NCBI RefSeq assembly: GCF_010093535.1
Contig: NW_022985176.1
Coordinates: 690,665 to 754,664, forward strand
Length of the DNA stretch: 64,000 bases
Direction: 5' to 3'
Source of the DNA: Lindgomyces ingoldianus
Taxonomy: Eukaryota; Ascomycota; Dothideomycetes; Pleosporales; Lindgomycetaceae
Below the pieces are notes generated by a model. It had not been told where the DNA came from. It saw only the letters and a list, made by a program, of their open reading frames with translations, and did not search any database. Of this stretch, positions 11,166 through 23,101 are shown in pieces. How positions within the stretch are numbered: the first letter of the stretch is position 1; each line of letters starts with the position of its first letter. The position numbers and the translations under genes were made by a program.

Positions 11166-12413
11166 ATGGCAGCGTCCTTCAGCTTCGGTTTCTCAGGCGA
11201 CGATATAGAGGAAGACCCAAATGATATATCAGCTCCAGGAGGGAATTCTGAGAATCAAAAAGCAGAAGAAGGGGGACCTCCGCCACTCATAGCCCAGACA
11301 CATGATCTAGATGAGCTGGTAGGTAAGGCATTTCTGCGTTCAACTCTATTTGTCCCCGACTCTGTAACTACTCACACATCTTGGCGTTTGTTGGCTACAT
11401 CATTATATATCTTTCTCTTCCTCGAAACGAACCTCTTTCCACACAACTTACATTTCTCCTCTCATCCACTGAGTCATCTAACAATTCCCCAGCTCTCCTC
11501 CATCCCAGACAAAATATCCTACTCGACCCTTAGCATTACTTCCCCCAAAGGATTTACTACCCGTCTCCCCCGCCGCGAACTCTTTGACGTCCGACTCCAA
11601 CTCATGGCCGAGGACGGCAATTCTACTTCCAACCCACTATCCGGCCTAGACGCTTCCGATGTCAAAACCAATGTTTACGAGGGCGGCTACAAGACCTGGG
11701 AATGCAGCATCGATCTCGTAAAATTCCTTCTCGATCGCGGCCCCCGCAAAGATCTCGACGACCTTGTGCGCGTCAACCATGTGATTGAAATGGGATGTGG
11801 GACTGCACTTCCAACCTTACTACTCTTCCAATACGCGCTGAAGAATGGATTAGTAGGGTTGTACGTTACGCTCACAGATTATAATGCCGATGTTTTGAGA
11901 CTAGTTACCGTGCCGAATCTTCTCTTAGCTTATGCGTCCACGATTGCGGCAAGGGAAGCTCCATTTTCGAACGACTCTCCGAACCCACTCGCTGATGAAA
12001 ATGCTGACTCTGGAGATCTCTACATTACACCGACATTCCTTCAAGCTTTTCGCTCAACTCTTTCCTCCCTCGGCTTAACCCTCACCCTTCTCTCTGGCTC
12101 TTGGCGCCCTGTCTCTTCCCTCCTTCCGCTTATTCCAAGTGCACCGGAGCTCAACACATTTGTCCTCGCTTCCGAAACGATATACAGCCCCACATCATTA
12201 CTTGCATTTACCGAAGCAATGGCTGCGTTATTGAAAAGGGTCAAGAGTGGGAAGGCGATAGTTGCGGCTAAGAGGGTGTATTTTGGGGTTGGGGGAAGTG
12301 TTGATGGGTTCAGGCAAGAGTGTGCGAATAGGGGCCTTGTAGCTTATGAGATGGAGTTTGAAGGGTTGGAAGAGGGGGTGAGAAGATGTTTAGTAGAGGT
12401 GCAGATGTATTAG
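11166..12413 (+). CDS. HPM1: Protein-histidine N-methyltransferase, HPM1/METTL18-like
   Basis: Exons 11166-11318 and 11493-12413 give 357 aa; the 174-nt intron has a GTAGGT donor and a CCCCAG acceptor. Removing it restores the family-like run DELLSSIPDKISYSTL. Residues ~1-20 carry the typical start FSFGFSGDDIEED. The seven-beta-strand methyltransferase core begins around the SAM-binding motif VIEMGCGTALPTLLL, followed by TLTDYNADVLRLVTVPN and the LASETIYSP motif. Yeast Hpm1 methylates a histidine of ribosomal protein Rpl3. The intron is a multiple of three with no in-frame stop, so a retained-intron form of 415 aa would also be translatable. Confidence 0.88.
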   Translation: MAASFSFGFSGDDIEEDPNDISAPGGNSENQKAEEGGPPPLIAQTHDLDELVGKAFLRSTLFVPDSVTTHTSWRLLATSLYIFLFLETNLFPHNLHFSSHPLSHLTIPQLSSIPDKISYSTLSITSPKGFTTRLPRRELFDVRLQLMAEDGNSTSNPLSGLDASDVKTNVYEGGYKTWECSIDLVKFLLDRGPRKDLDDLVRVNHVIEMGCGTALPTLLLFQYALKNGLVGLYVTLTDYNADVLRLVTVPNLLLAYASTIAAREAPFSNDSPNPLADENADSGDLYITPTFLQAFRSTLSSLGLTLTLLSGSWRPVSSLLPLIPSAPELNTFVLASETIYSPTSLLAFTEAMAALLKRVKSGKAIVAAKRVYFGVGGSVDGFRQECANRGLVAYEMEFEGLEEGVRRCLVEVQMY

Positions 12414-12866
12414 TATCAAAGTGTTTGGTGAGCAGCAGACGTCTACGCCGTTATTTTCGATAAAGATATATAGTTAAGTACAAAAGCTGATGGCCCATTA
12501 AAGAGATAGGAATGAATTCTAATCAAATAAGGAAAGGCGAAAAGCAGGTGCTAAATCGGTACGACGCACAATAGAATGTAGCTAAAACCAGATACAGGGA
12601 TATAAATGGACGCCCAACGAATTTCTTCCAATTCTTCAATTCCCTCGAATATTTGCAATCGCCTCTGCTACAAGAATCCCATGGTCTCCATATCCTTTTG
12701 CTATCCATTCTCTCCCTTGCTATACACCTACTCCCTATCCCTTACTCCGATCAATAAAACCCCAGAGCATCCGCAGTATTGTTCGCGCCACCACACCTTA
12801 CCAACCATCCATTGTTCTGTGCCCGCCACAGCAACATCATATCCCCAACCCGCAGACCCGTTTTAA
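12414..12866. other. Intergenic
   Basis: 3' flank of HPM1. Short frames on both strands without recognisable products. Confidence 0.4.
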
Positions 12867-13967
12867 ATATCCGTTCTCCTCCTCACCACAACTACCCCAA
12901 TTCTTGCCGCCGCACTACCTCAACCCCACCCACATATTCACGCTCCCGTTCTCCCCCGCAAACTTCTATCTTACCCAGAACTATTCCAACTCCCAGAACA
13001 AGCTAAAAAGCATAGCGCAAAACAAGCTCAAGTAGTTCTAGTAACCGGCCAAGATCTGGAGAAAGTTCGAAACGATTTGCAGGATTTAAAACCAGAATAA
13101 CTTAAAAAATATGCTGCAGCATCTTCTCGGTAGAATTTTGAACAGGGAGGGCGAGAGTGTTACTCCGACTGTAATGCTGCAGATAGCGTCGATTAAAGCT
13201 TCGTCGACGGCTCAAGGGACCACGACGATTATGTGAAACCCTCAAGTGCTCCGTCACCGATGGTGGAGGTGGAAACGCTCTCGGAACACATGACAGCGGT
13301 GGTGGCGTCCACAATGGCGGAACTTCTGGAATCCGTATACTATTCGTTCTCGCATGCTTCAACCCTAACAGTAATAAGAAGTCCAGTTCCAGAATACACC
13401 GCCTGCACAGACAATATTGCCGCGATATCTAAAAGCAACAAGAACGCCACAGTAAGCATTGTAATCGGCACAGATATAAGAACCAAGCGATTCCTCCTCA
13501 CGCACCCTCTACTTCCCCCCAACCCCCATTCTCAACACCGTGACCAATATCCTCTCCACAATCTTATAGCCACCTACAGTAACTCTGTCGATCTCCATTC
13601 TCATCCCTTCGCTCCACCTTACCCTTAGGACCATCCTTCCCCCTATCGTCTAGTTCGAGTTCGGGTGTCTGAGATCGGGACTGGAGAATACAATTGATAT
13701 TAGTATTAGTTACAATACCCAAGGCGCCGAGTCCGCCACGCGGATTTGTTCGATGAGACACGCTAACGCTTGCGCTTGCGCTAGCCCTCTAGCCTCTTCG
13801 GAAGTAGCAAAATCGAGCGCGCGCACCTCCGTCCCTCGGAACTTGGTGTTCCGTCTATGACGTCGCCGGAGGGTAAACACTGTCTTACTGGACCTTTAGG
13901 AGAAGATGAGGGTGCTAAGGGAAAGGGTTTGGTGGATATGCGGTGGAAGCAATTGAATGGCAAGTAG
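12867..13967 (+). pseudogene. Decayed-looking coding locus, unknown product
   Basis: Coding-like peptides appear on the plus strand in changing frames. 12867-13097 reads ...LLSYPELFQLPEQAKK and VVLVTGQDLEKVRNDLQDLK, then TAA (13098), LKKYAAASSR, then TAG (13131). Another frame at 13111-13233 continues naturally (ILNREGESVTPTVMLQIAS, SSTAQGTTTIM), then TGA (13234). 13253-13429 is Gly-rich with GIRILFVLACF. 13785-13964 reads LFGSSKIERAHLRPSELGV and ends at TAG 13965-13967. I do not recognise the family. The pattern fits a gene broken by frameshifts and stops; a multi-intron gene that I failed to join, or sequence errors, remain possible. Confidence 0.4.
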
Positions 13968-14318
13968 ATTTTTCGTTCTTAATATCTGTGTTGTTTAATT
14001 TCACTCTAATTTCTCACATCCAATAAGAGGCAGGCAAAATCTTGAGTGAAAAGACAACATCACGTGGCAGTATAAGTCAGCGAGGGTCAATATTGCATTT
14101 TTGGAAGGGTTATGTAGCTACGTATAACAACGCAGACTCGACACCTCAGTATGTTCCCAACTTTGAAATCCGATTACACCATAGCCATCGTAGAAGGATA
14201 TGTGCAACCAAAACTATCAACCCCATGATTGGCGAAGAGCTATGATCCGTGAAGAACTCCGCATCTTCGAAATTGAAGTATTGTGGACGGGAGAAGTCCA
14301 CCCGGTAAAATAGTGAGT
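13968..14318. other. Intergenic between convergent units
   Basis: AT-rich interval between the decayed locus and the 3' end of the zinc-knuckle gene. Nothing recognisable. Confidence 0.5.
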
Positions 14319-15703
14319 TTACCAGGTAGAAATCTGCGCACCACCCCAGGTGTCAGCGCCTCCCGCACCATCGTCGGCCCAATCGCCAGCTGCTTCGATG
14401 CTTGTGGGCTCAATGCTTGCATTACCTCCCCCATTTTCCCATCCGCCAGTAGCAGAGACTCCGCCGCTATGTCCACCACCCTCACCGCAGCCTGTCTCTT
14501 CAGCTGAGGGTTCAGTGCAGCGCTTGGAAGTGTGTCCCACTATCACCATATTAGTAAGTTCTCTTACGCCTTAAAAACCTAAGTCCTTACTATTCTTGCA
14601 GTTGTTGCATTGAACTTTGGACCAGTCTTTGGGTTCAGGACAATCTCTGCTAATATGACCAACTGTTTCACGTTAGTTAAAACCCCAGCTTTCCGTTGGA
14701 GTGCCCTTACCCGTATCGCAGTTCCTACACTTCAACACACGTTCATTGGGGCACTCAATCTTCCGGTGGCCATACTCGTAGCAGTTGAAGCACTGGCCGT
14801 TGCCACCGCCGCCGCCTGCTCCTCCTCCACCACCCTGAGGGCAGTCACGCTTGCTATGGCTTTGGAGATATCAGCTTTGATATTAGGGCATACACGAGAA
14901 ACAAGACTTACCCGGCCTCACCGCAATTATAACAAGCACCACCGCCTCTGCCACCGCCTCCGCCACCACCTCCATTAGGGCAGTCACGCTTGCTGTGTCT
15001 ATAAGGCAGTCAGAGGATGGCTTGCAAGACGTAGAAGGGTATTTCTTCGACTCACCCAACTTCGCCACAACCATAACAGGCACGATCTCCAGCCCCCCCA
15101 CCCTGACGTGGGTTGTGGCAGTCGACTTTGTTGTGACTACAAGAATCGTGAGCATAACGTCAACATTATTGGATTTCTTGTGACTTGCCCAACGTCACCA
15201 CAGTTGAAGCATCCACGCTGGCCGCCTCCACCCTTGGGGCAGTCGCGTTTGCTGTGGCCCATCTCACCACAGCCATAACAGGCTCCACGACGTCCACCAG
15301 ATTGTTTGGTTCCGGAGGTGACGTTCGCGAAACCATCACCAGTTAAGCCGCCGTTGCCAGAATCGAAACCATCGTTTCCAGAGCCACTATCAAGCCCAGT
15401 GTTGGAGGCACTGGTATCGAATGAAGTGTCTCCCCAGTTGCCGCCGAATTCATTGGAGTCACTATTGATCGGGTCGTCTGTGAACTGGGTTAGACCAGTG
15501 GCGTTCCCCTTCTGGTTCTCCTTGTCGCGTGAGGCGTCATCAAGAGCGCGGTGCTTCTTGGAGACGCGATGAGCGGCCCAGTCTTTGGTCATGATGGAAC
15601 GCTGGCACAACTCGCATTCAGTGTGCGTGGCTTGAATATCTCGTGGCTTGGGGTAGGGGTTGGCCGGAATGGCCGAACCCACAGGCGGAATTCCCCTAGC
15701 CAT
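14319..15703 (-). CDS. Seven-CCHC zinc-knuckle nucleic-acid-binding protein
   Basis: Six exons: 15703-15189, 15136-15056, 14998-14912, 14859-14711, 14662-14591 and 14539-14319 (374 aa). An N-terminal zinc-finger-like motif (CELC...H...H, residues ~31-50) is followed by a low-complexity Asp/Ser/Gly segment, then seven CX2CX4HX4C knuckles separated by glycine runs, and a Gly/Trp-rich tail. The family resembles CNBP/Gis2/Byr3 single-strand RNA/DNA-binding proteins that act in translation control; the precise role is inferred. Each of the five introns (48-57 nt) splits a knuckle just before its Gly-His or His residue. Introns 1-3 fall at the identical position and phase. Intron 1 uses a GC donor (GCAAGT). 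Confidence 0.85.
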
Positions 15704-17336
15704 GATGTTGGTACTGCAATGGTACGGAAATAAGATGCACGGTGATGTCGGACAGCGACTGCTATTGGCTCATGAAGAGACGATAGGCTATTGGTAGTGT
15801 TAGTTCAGAGTTTTATGGAAGGTGGTGCAAATTGGGGCGTGGGGAGGTGAAGGCGCGGGGAAGTGAAACACCAGTGACCTATGCGGTGAAACAGTCACAC
15901 AGAGATATTGAAAGGGACCAACAGTAGAGCATGGGCGAGTGCCAATAGCGTAACTATTCTTAGCAACAATGAGGACGCTGTTGGAGAAAACACGCAGATG
16001 GAGATGGCAGAAGGACCACTTACCAGTTTGAGTATAGGACTTTATAGACCGTTCAGTACACGGAGCAGGACCGGATGGGATGCGGAAAAAGAAAGAAAAG
16101 ATGATCTCCACGTGCTGCTTTCGTCGCGAGGTGCAGGTGAGGGGAGAGGAGGTAGGCGGTGGCGGGTGTTTAAGAAGACTCACAGGAAGGCGCGTTGCTC
16201 TAGTCACGTCACTTGGCCGTCATGGAAACAGCTCTCCCCATGGAAAGTATCTCAAGTAGAATACGGTAAACGGAAGGAATCAAACGGAATCTTCTGGAAA
16301 CTTGCGCTATAGACGGCTCGCACAGCTGCTCTCACCACCGCCAACTGGGAAATGACCCATCACAGTCATGCACTCTCCAACAGTGATTGGTTCAGGCCGA
16401 GAGGTTGCGTTGGAAGCCGGTGATAGAAGACGCAGAATTTGGGAGCGAACGCCCTTCGTAGTCTCCCTAGTGTCACAATCCACGAATAAAATGATCATTG
16501 AATCATCCAGATCCCAGCAAAGGGATTGACTCTCTTTGGTCCTTATATTCACCTGCGTTAGCAATTTTATCAAGAGTCCCTAGGAAACTAGACTTCTACA
16601 TTGGACAACCCACTATCCTTGTTGTGGCAGAACAGCAAAATGAAGAATTAGAGCCGCTGAACCTGTTGCAAGGATTTGGGATAGCTTCTTAGGGATAGAG
16701 ATATGTCTTGAATCAGACTCTGATCATACTCTAGATCCCGTAGAGTGAGAACAGGGTAACGGGGACCTTCGTAGGAGAAACCTCAAGGTAGACGCAGAGA
16801 TACCTGGAACTGGAGGGTATGGCTTTGTAGGGTGTTGAAGATTCAAGGTAAGGCTCCTTTCCCTCCTCGGGCATTCCCAGACATAATAAAGGATTAATTC
16901 CGCAGAATAGTCTTCCCTAGAGATTTGGGGATGTTCCCATTGCTGACCTGAAGGAAACTACCTTTACTCGGGATGTGCTGGCGGTCCAGCAGGTTCCAAA
17001 TTGTGAACCATTTCGGTCTCGTCCCCTGCTGGCTTCTTGCGAGAGGTAGGCCATAGCGTGGATAAGAGTGTGGCAGTATCGCAGAACATTCAACTAAGTT
17101 GTGCACTCACCAGTGTTGCTATCGCTTCGAAAGAAGGGTCGAGAACGGTCATGCTTGAATTTGAAGAGGTCTGAGGTTGACACATCTGTCAAGCGTCGCT
17201 TGGCGTTTGGACCAATCACACCCGTGGACATCTCGAGTTCCGTATCTTCATCATTAGCTCCTAAATTTCTATTCTATTATCAGCTAATGCATTGATATAT
17301 GTGTTCAATGGTCCCGTATTTGTACCCGACTTTTCA
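15704..17336. other. Intergenic 1.6 kb
   Basis: Upstream of the zinc-knuckle gene and downstream of the MFS gene, both on the minus strand. Several short frames (for example 16307-16573 minus and 17101-17295 plus) have plausible composition but no recognised domain and could not be joined by convincing introns. Nothing is called. Confidence 0.4.
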
Positions 17337-19202
17337 TCAAGACCCACCAATCAAGCCCTCCTCCTCCTCGACCTCATCCTCTTCAATCCTCACTTCAGCC
17401 TCTGTCTTCGCAGGATCTTTCCATCCCGTTCCAGCTTGAACAACAGCGACGATGATCGCTAATCCTAGGCCGGCTAAGAAAAGGCCTTTCAGCCCCGACT
17501 CATACGCCTTCACGGCAATCTCTTTCTCCTTTCCCTCCAAATTGCTCACAAGTGCTGGACTGCCTACGAGCCTCCTGATCAAATCCTTTCGATGCTTGAG
17601 TCCAGCATCAGCAAATCCATCAACTAGCGATCGATTCAGGATGCGTGCAAAGAGGCCGCCGCCAATCGCAGAGCCGAAGCTACCTGCAAACCCCCGGAAA
17701 GTGGCGAGGAGGGAGAGCACAATAGGATGGACTTCTGATAGCGTCAAATGCAACAAGTGAACTAGTGTATAGTTCAAAGCCGCCCCAGTAAGAAGGCCGT
17801 TACAGAACACGACAGCCACGTATCCTCCCCAAGCACTCTCGGCAGTCGACATGAACGCTAACACAAGAAGCGTAGCAGGGAACAGGGTCATTGATATCAG
17901 GCTTGGAAGGTAGAAGCTCCCATTTCGACGGATGTGGAAGAGACCTACGAGGAGGCCTCCGCTCGCAAATCCCGCATTCGTTGGGATGAGGATGGAGCCC
18001 GCAGCAGCCGGCGACCAACCTCGAACAGCAAGGGCATACACAGGTGTGTAGAATAAGACTGTCCAGCGCGCCATCATGAAACCAACCGTGGCAAGGCAGG
18101 TGAGGAGTGTACCGCGAGATTTGAGAACCATGATGGGAATGATGGGATCTTTGGCGATGTAGATCTCATTTAAGATGAAGATTGGTAGAAGAACAGCAGA
18201 GAGGACGAGTGGTATTAGTAGGATGCGAGGACCAGATAGACCAAGGAGGAAGAGGATGATTGTGAAAACTAGAAGTAAGGCCCCGCTGTAGTCGAGCCGC
18301 GCTAACTTTCCTCGTAGGGATAGATTAGCATACTCGCCTCGTGTGGCAATGTAGTTTGGGGGGATTCCGACGAGAAGACCAAAGCCAGCCACCAGGCTTA
18401 ATGGAGCCTGGATACCAAAGAGAGGTTTCTATTCTCAAAATCAGCGATTATCCATGTACGGTACTCCATCTTCTTCCTTACCCATCCAATTTTAGGGACT
18501 AATGCGCCTGCAATGATTGCCCCAAGAGACACTCCCACAGTCATTCCAGAGTTCACTAGCCCAATATAGATCCCCCGATTTTTCGGGCTAGCCATTTGAA
18601 TGACGATAATGGTCGCTACGATGAGCACACCGGCGGCGCCAGCACCAGTAAATGCACGGCCAACCATGAACATTTCAAATGATATGGAAGTGGAGGTAAT
18701 GATTGTACCCAAGCAGATGACAAGGGTGGAAAAGAACATGCAAAGACGAGGACTGAAAAGCTGGGATAGTCGTCCCATCAATGGGGCCAGGGAAGACATG
18801 GCTATTAGATACGAAGACGTCAGCCAGCTTGCCTTCTCGAATGCGTCTAGATCTGCCGCAATTGAGGACTGGGTTGTTGTCAAGATGGAGATATTGGTCG
18901 CTGGAGCGAGTTAGCATATCTGCCAACTCTTCTAGACATGTAACGCAGATTGTATAAACTACAGCTCGCTATCGCCAATTGAAGATCAGGGGACAAATAC
19001 CTTGGAGAAAGATGAGCAGACCAATTGAGCAACAAATCAATGCTCCTCTAGACGCTGAAATCTTGTCAACTGCTCCATCCTTTCCATTCCGCTCCGCATC
19101 TGGCACAGAAGCCAAGGACTTTGATGCTGACGAATGACTTGAGGAAGACCCCGGCCGCTGAAGGAGTGGATCCCGTTCTGTTGAGTTACTGACATCCACC
19201 AT
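17337..19202 (-). CDS. MFS transporter, vacuolar basic amino acid/drug type
   Basis: Exons 19202-19001, 18900-18482 and 18428-17337 give 570 aa; introns are 100 and 53 nt. Many hydrophobic segments fit a 12-14-TM major facilitator: the SWLTSSYLIAMSSLAPLMGRL segment, the RAFTGAGAAGV motif and a PKNRG loop are typical of the DHA14/VBA-Fnx1 group, which moves basic amino acids into the vacuole. An acidic dileucine signal (ERDPLL, residues 9-14) in the hydrophilic N terminus supports a vacuolar location. The C-terminal tail is acidic. Substrate specificity cannot be read from the sequence. Confidence 0.85.
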
Positions 19203-19728
19203 CTTGGAGAGAAGTAATAAAAGACGTCTAACAGATTCAATTGGGAAAGAGTCGCTGCCTATAAAGCATCGTGACGATGGATGAAAGGCATAGTGATGAT
19301 GCTGGACACGATCTGCTAGTGGTTGTGATTACAAATGCCAGATATTGGAGCGCCCTTGTCCGATAAGTTTAGTCCGCTCGTGTGAGAGGGGCCTCCTTTC
19401 GAGAATAGAGGGCGTAGGTACCATGGCCTGAGGAAATATATCGAGTGCCTACCTGTATCTGTAATATTTCGAGCGAGTTGCAAGTTGCAAGTGACATCAA
19501 TGATAGTAGACAGGTGGAGAAAGATGTGATTGGACGAGCTGCGATAGGGGCTTGGCACCTGCTGCGGCCGGAGCTTGTTATGAATGTTAACAAAGTGGCA
19601 TCTTCGCCGGCAAACAATCTCAGTCGAGCTGCTCTTGCCAGCGCAGTCGCACCCATGTTCCTTCGCCTTTGAAATGTCGACATGACCGTCTCAGCTTCAA
19701 CTTCCTTCAAAACATCTGTCAACCCACG
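19203..19728. other. Bidirectional promoter region
   Basis: Separates the divergent MFS and HRD3 genes. A 117-codon minus-strand frame (19369-19722) begins 7 bases from the HRD3 ATG. It has an Arg/Ala-rich start (RRNMGATALARAARLRL) but no known domain, so I leave it uncalled. Confidence 0.4.
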
Positions 19729-22320
19729 ATGAAGCCCAGATTACAGCGGCTCGTGCCGCTTCTCTTTGGTGTGTATATGCCGCAGGACGTAAAGTGGGCT
19801 TTCTAACTAGTAGATGGACAGTCATTCTCTCTTTATTATTTGCCTTATCTTCAGCCCAGATTCGCGCAAACGACCGAACGCATACAAAGCAGAAACCGCT
19901 CGGACAGCAGGAACCATTGAAGCAGCGCGGCCGGGTGCTCCCGAACACCTGGGGGGTTTCTCCGCGCAATGATGGCGACCGATGTATGAATGAACTGCCT
20001 GGAGAGATCTGTTGGGGGTGCTAATCTTCCGATAGGGACATTGGCGGTTGAAGAAGCCACGACGCTCCTTCACAAAATCCGGCCCGCGTCGACGCCATGG
20101 TGGAATTTCAGCAAGAAGACTGGAGTCCTCGGATCAAGTGCATACTACGCTAAGGAGCTCTTCTTCATTCTGTTCATGAATGGCCCTCCCCAGCAGGAGC
20201 TCCTCACCACCAACCCGCAGCCCAAGAAGCTCAGCCAGCCCCTCTCACAAGCCGTCAAGCTGCTGGAGGGTGCAGCAGCGGAGAACAACCCCGATGCCAT
20301 GTTCATGCTTGCGGAGATGAACTTCTACGGCAACTTCTCACACCCCAGGAATTACTCCGAGGCCTTCCGACGATACCACGATCTCGCTTTGCTGAACGGG
20401 AATGCCTCGGCCCAACATATGGTTGGATTCATGTACGCGACGGGAATTGGCGGCGCTGTGAAACAGGATCAAGCGAGGGCTATGATATACCACACCCTAG
20501 CGGCGGAAGGAGGAGATGTCCGTTCGGAAATGACGATTGCGTACCGACACTCGTCCGGGATAGCCACGCCGCGGAACTGCGATGAAGCTGTGTACGACTA
20601 CAAGAACGCGGCGGACAAGGCCATCGCATACATGAGGTCCGGCCCGCCCGGAGGTCATAACATCATCAAGGAGTCGTACAGGATTGCCGATGAAGAAGGC
20701 GGCGTCTATGGCGACGGCGCGAGTGCGTCCAGCTCGGGGCCTAACGCCAAACACGGCAGTCCCAACTCAGACGTATATTCCTCCCTGGACGATGTGGTCG
20801 AATACATGGATCTACAAGCAAGGAAAGGCGACCCCAGGGCTAGCTTCAATCTCGCCAAGCTGAATTACGACGGAGCGAGAGCATCCAAACGAGACCTCCC
20901 AGCCGCAAAGAAGCGCTTTCTAGAACTCGCACGTATGTACTGGGGCAAAGACGGGAAGACGAACAAGAATGTCTCAGGCCTCACAGAGAAGCTTGCTTCG
21001 AAGGCTGCAGGCTATCTTGGGCGCATGTTTCTTCGCGGGGAGGGAGTATTGCAGAGTTACAGTCTTGCCCAGACCTGGCTCAAGCGTGGAGTGGAGCACG
21101 GCGATGCTCTGTCCCAGTATTCAATGGGACTTATCTATCTCCATGGACTCGGGGTACACAAAGACCCTGTCAGGGCTGCGGATTACTTTGGCGCAGCCGC
21201 TGATCAAGACCTCTCTGTTGCGCAGGTCAGAATGGGCGCTCTATTCCTCGATCAAGGAGACATTACCACAGCCGTTCGTTATTTCGAGCTCGCAGCGCGT
21301 CACGGTCACCTAGAAGCGTACTATTACCTCGCCGAACTCAGCCATCACGGGGTCGGTCGCGATAAATCATGTGCCATCGCATCAACCTACTATAAGATAG
21401 TGGCAGAGAAGGCTGAGATCATCTCAACTTCTTTCCAAGAAGCAAATGAAGCATACACGGCCGGCGATCTTGAAACAGCCCTTGTCGGCTACATGATGGC
21501 CGCTGAACAAGGTTTCGAGGTCGGCCAAGCCAATGTAGCGTATCTTCTCGACCAAGTTAAACCACGCTTCACTCTACGCTCTCTTGTTCCGTTCATGAAG
21601 AAAAGGGCGTCACTAGTCGGGGACGCCGCCCTGGCTCTGATCTACTGGACGCGTTCTGCCGAACAGAAGAATGTAGACTCAATGGTGAAACTTGGGGACT
21701 ACTATCTCGAGGGTCTGGGTACCTCTCCTGACCAAGAAAAAGCTGCCGCTTGTTATCAAGCCGCAGCGGAGACTCTGCAAAGTGGGCAAGCTTTGTGGAA
21801 CCTAGGCTGGATGCACGAGAACGGTATTGGTATAGACCAAGACTTCCACCTCGCAAAGAGGCTGTACGACCAAGCGCTTGAGACAAACCCTCGTGAAGCA
21901 TACCTGCCGGTTGTTCTAGCTCTCTATAAACTGAGGTTCCGTAGTTGGTGGAACACGTTTACCAATGGGAAGATCAAATCCATTCAGGATGAACCAGGTA
22001 AATCACCACCATTCACCTCACAATTAGCGTGCGCACTAACGAGTCTTTTGCAGTCGAAAAGAAAGACTGGTCTCTATCCGAATGGCTGGCTGCATTTTTA
22101 GAAGCCGAAATTGCTGGCTGGGATGACCCCGAGCCAGACGATTACGATGACAGTCACATGCCCGGGCGTGACGATTACGGAGGGGCCCTTGACGATATTG
22201 ATTCGGACATACTCGAAACACTAGTTATCCTTGCTCTCGCTGGTGCTCTAGCTTTTTTGCTATATTACAGAACGCAAAGGCAACGGAGGGCAGAAGAAGA
22301 GAGGAGAAGGCAGCAACAGC

Positions 22321-22352
<32 letters not shown>

Positions 22353-22466
22353 GGCCAAGATCAAGGTCAGCCCCAGCCCCCACCCCAGCAGGAAGACCGA
22401 GGAATGTTTCCACACCCGGGCGATCCTGAGTTCTTGAACTGGGCGGCCGGTGCTGTAGGTCATTGA
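19729..22466 (+). CDS. HRD3: ERAD adaptor HRD3/SEL1L, Sel1-repeat protein
   Basis: Exons 19729-19772, 19814-19983, 20036-21997 and 22054-22466 give 862 aa; introns are 41, 52 and 56 nt. Exon 1 plus the start of exon 2 make a signal peptide (MKPRLQRLVPLLFG then ILSLLFALSSAQ). The luminal part holds many Sel1 repeats (AQHMVGFMYATGIGG, SQYSMGLIYLHGLGV, ALWNLGWMHENGIGI). A single transmembrane helix (LVILALAGALAFLLYY) lies near residues 779-796, before a short cytosolic tail with 14 glutamines and proline. Hrd3 partners the Hrd1 ubiquitin ligase and delivers misfolded ER proteins. Domain order and length match the family. The 41-nt first intron is near the fungal minimum, but it alone restores the signal peptide. 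Confidence 0.93.
22311..22352 (+). repeat. CAA/CAG microsatellite (14 Gln codons) in HRD3
   Basis: Fourteen glutamine codons, mostly CAA, with CAG only at the 5' side. It lies in the cytosolic tail just after the transmembrane helix. Nearly pure CAA runs are prone to length change. Confidence 0.85.
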
Positions 22467-23101
22467 TGTCTTATTCCCCGTTCTTGAAGCCTCTTGGAAT
22501 TACACATGCATTGGGTGGCGTTTATGATAATATGGAGGAAGGGCCTTTAGCGGATGACGGTGAATGAAGGATGAATGAAATGGAAAAGGGGGGAGGGGTC
22601 GGTACAGTAAAAACGTCTCTTCTTGATCCTGCGCGATTCCTCCTATTGTATGTACACGTATGGTTGTGTAAATGATACCTCCCTGTTTCATGTCAACCAC
22701 GTTACTCCTTATCCATGAATACGGACTTACGCCGCACATGTTAGGCGAGCCGTTTTCGTGTCCTTTTACTACGCCACCATTTCATCCTCGAGCTTCAGAG
22801 CTCTAAGGTAGCGCATTATTTCTTCTGCATCGCTTCCCACCCCTAACCGCAGTTTCGACTTCCATGTCATTCCTCCGTTCATGTGTAGGTGGTCATGCGC
22901 GACCCTGTGTGATTCAATTACAACTGAGCAAGCAGAAATTGCTACGCCAGCCACCTTCCTCTCCATCCTTCTTCCCAAGACTCGCGCATCGACTCCATAT
23001 TTCAGCTTCCACGTGGAAGACACTGACACCTGCGGCGAGGTCCTATTCTTAACCCACTGCTCCCACTTCTCTTATCTGTATTCTACTGAGAGCTCCCAAC
23101 C
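22467..23101. other. Intergenic
   Basis: 3' flank of HRD3 and promoter of the BTB-like gene. No further gene seen. Confidence 0.5.

Noticed and set aside
19369..19722. 117-codon minus-strand frame beside HRD3
   Set aside because: No domain, no neighbouring exon, and it lies within the divergent promoter; kept only as a note.
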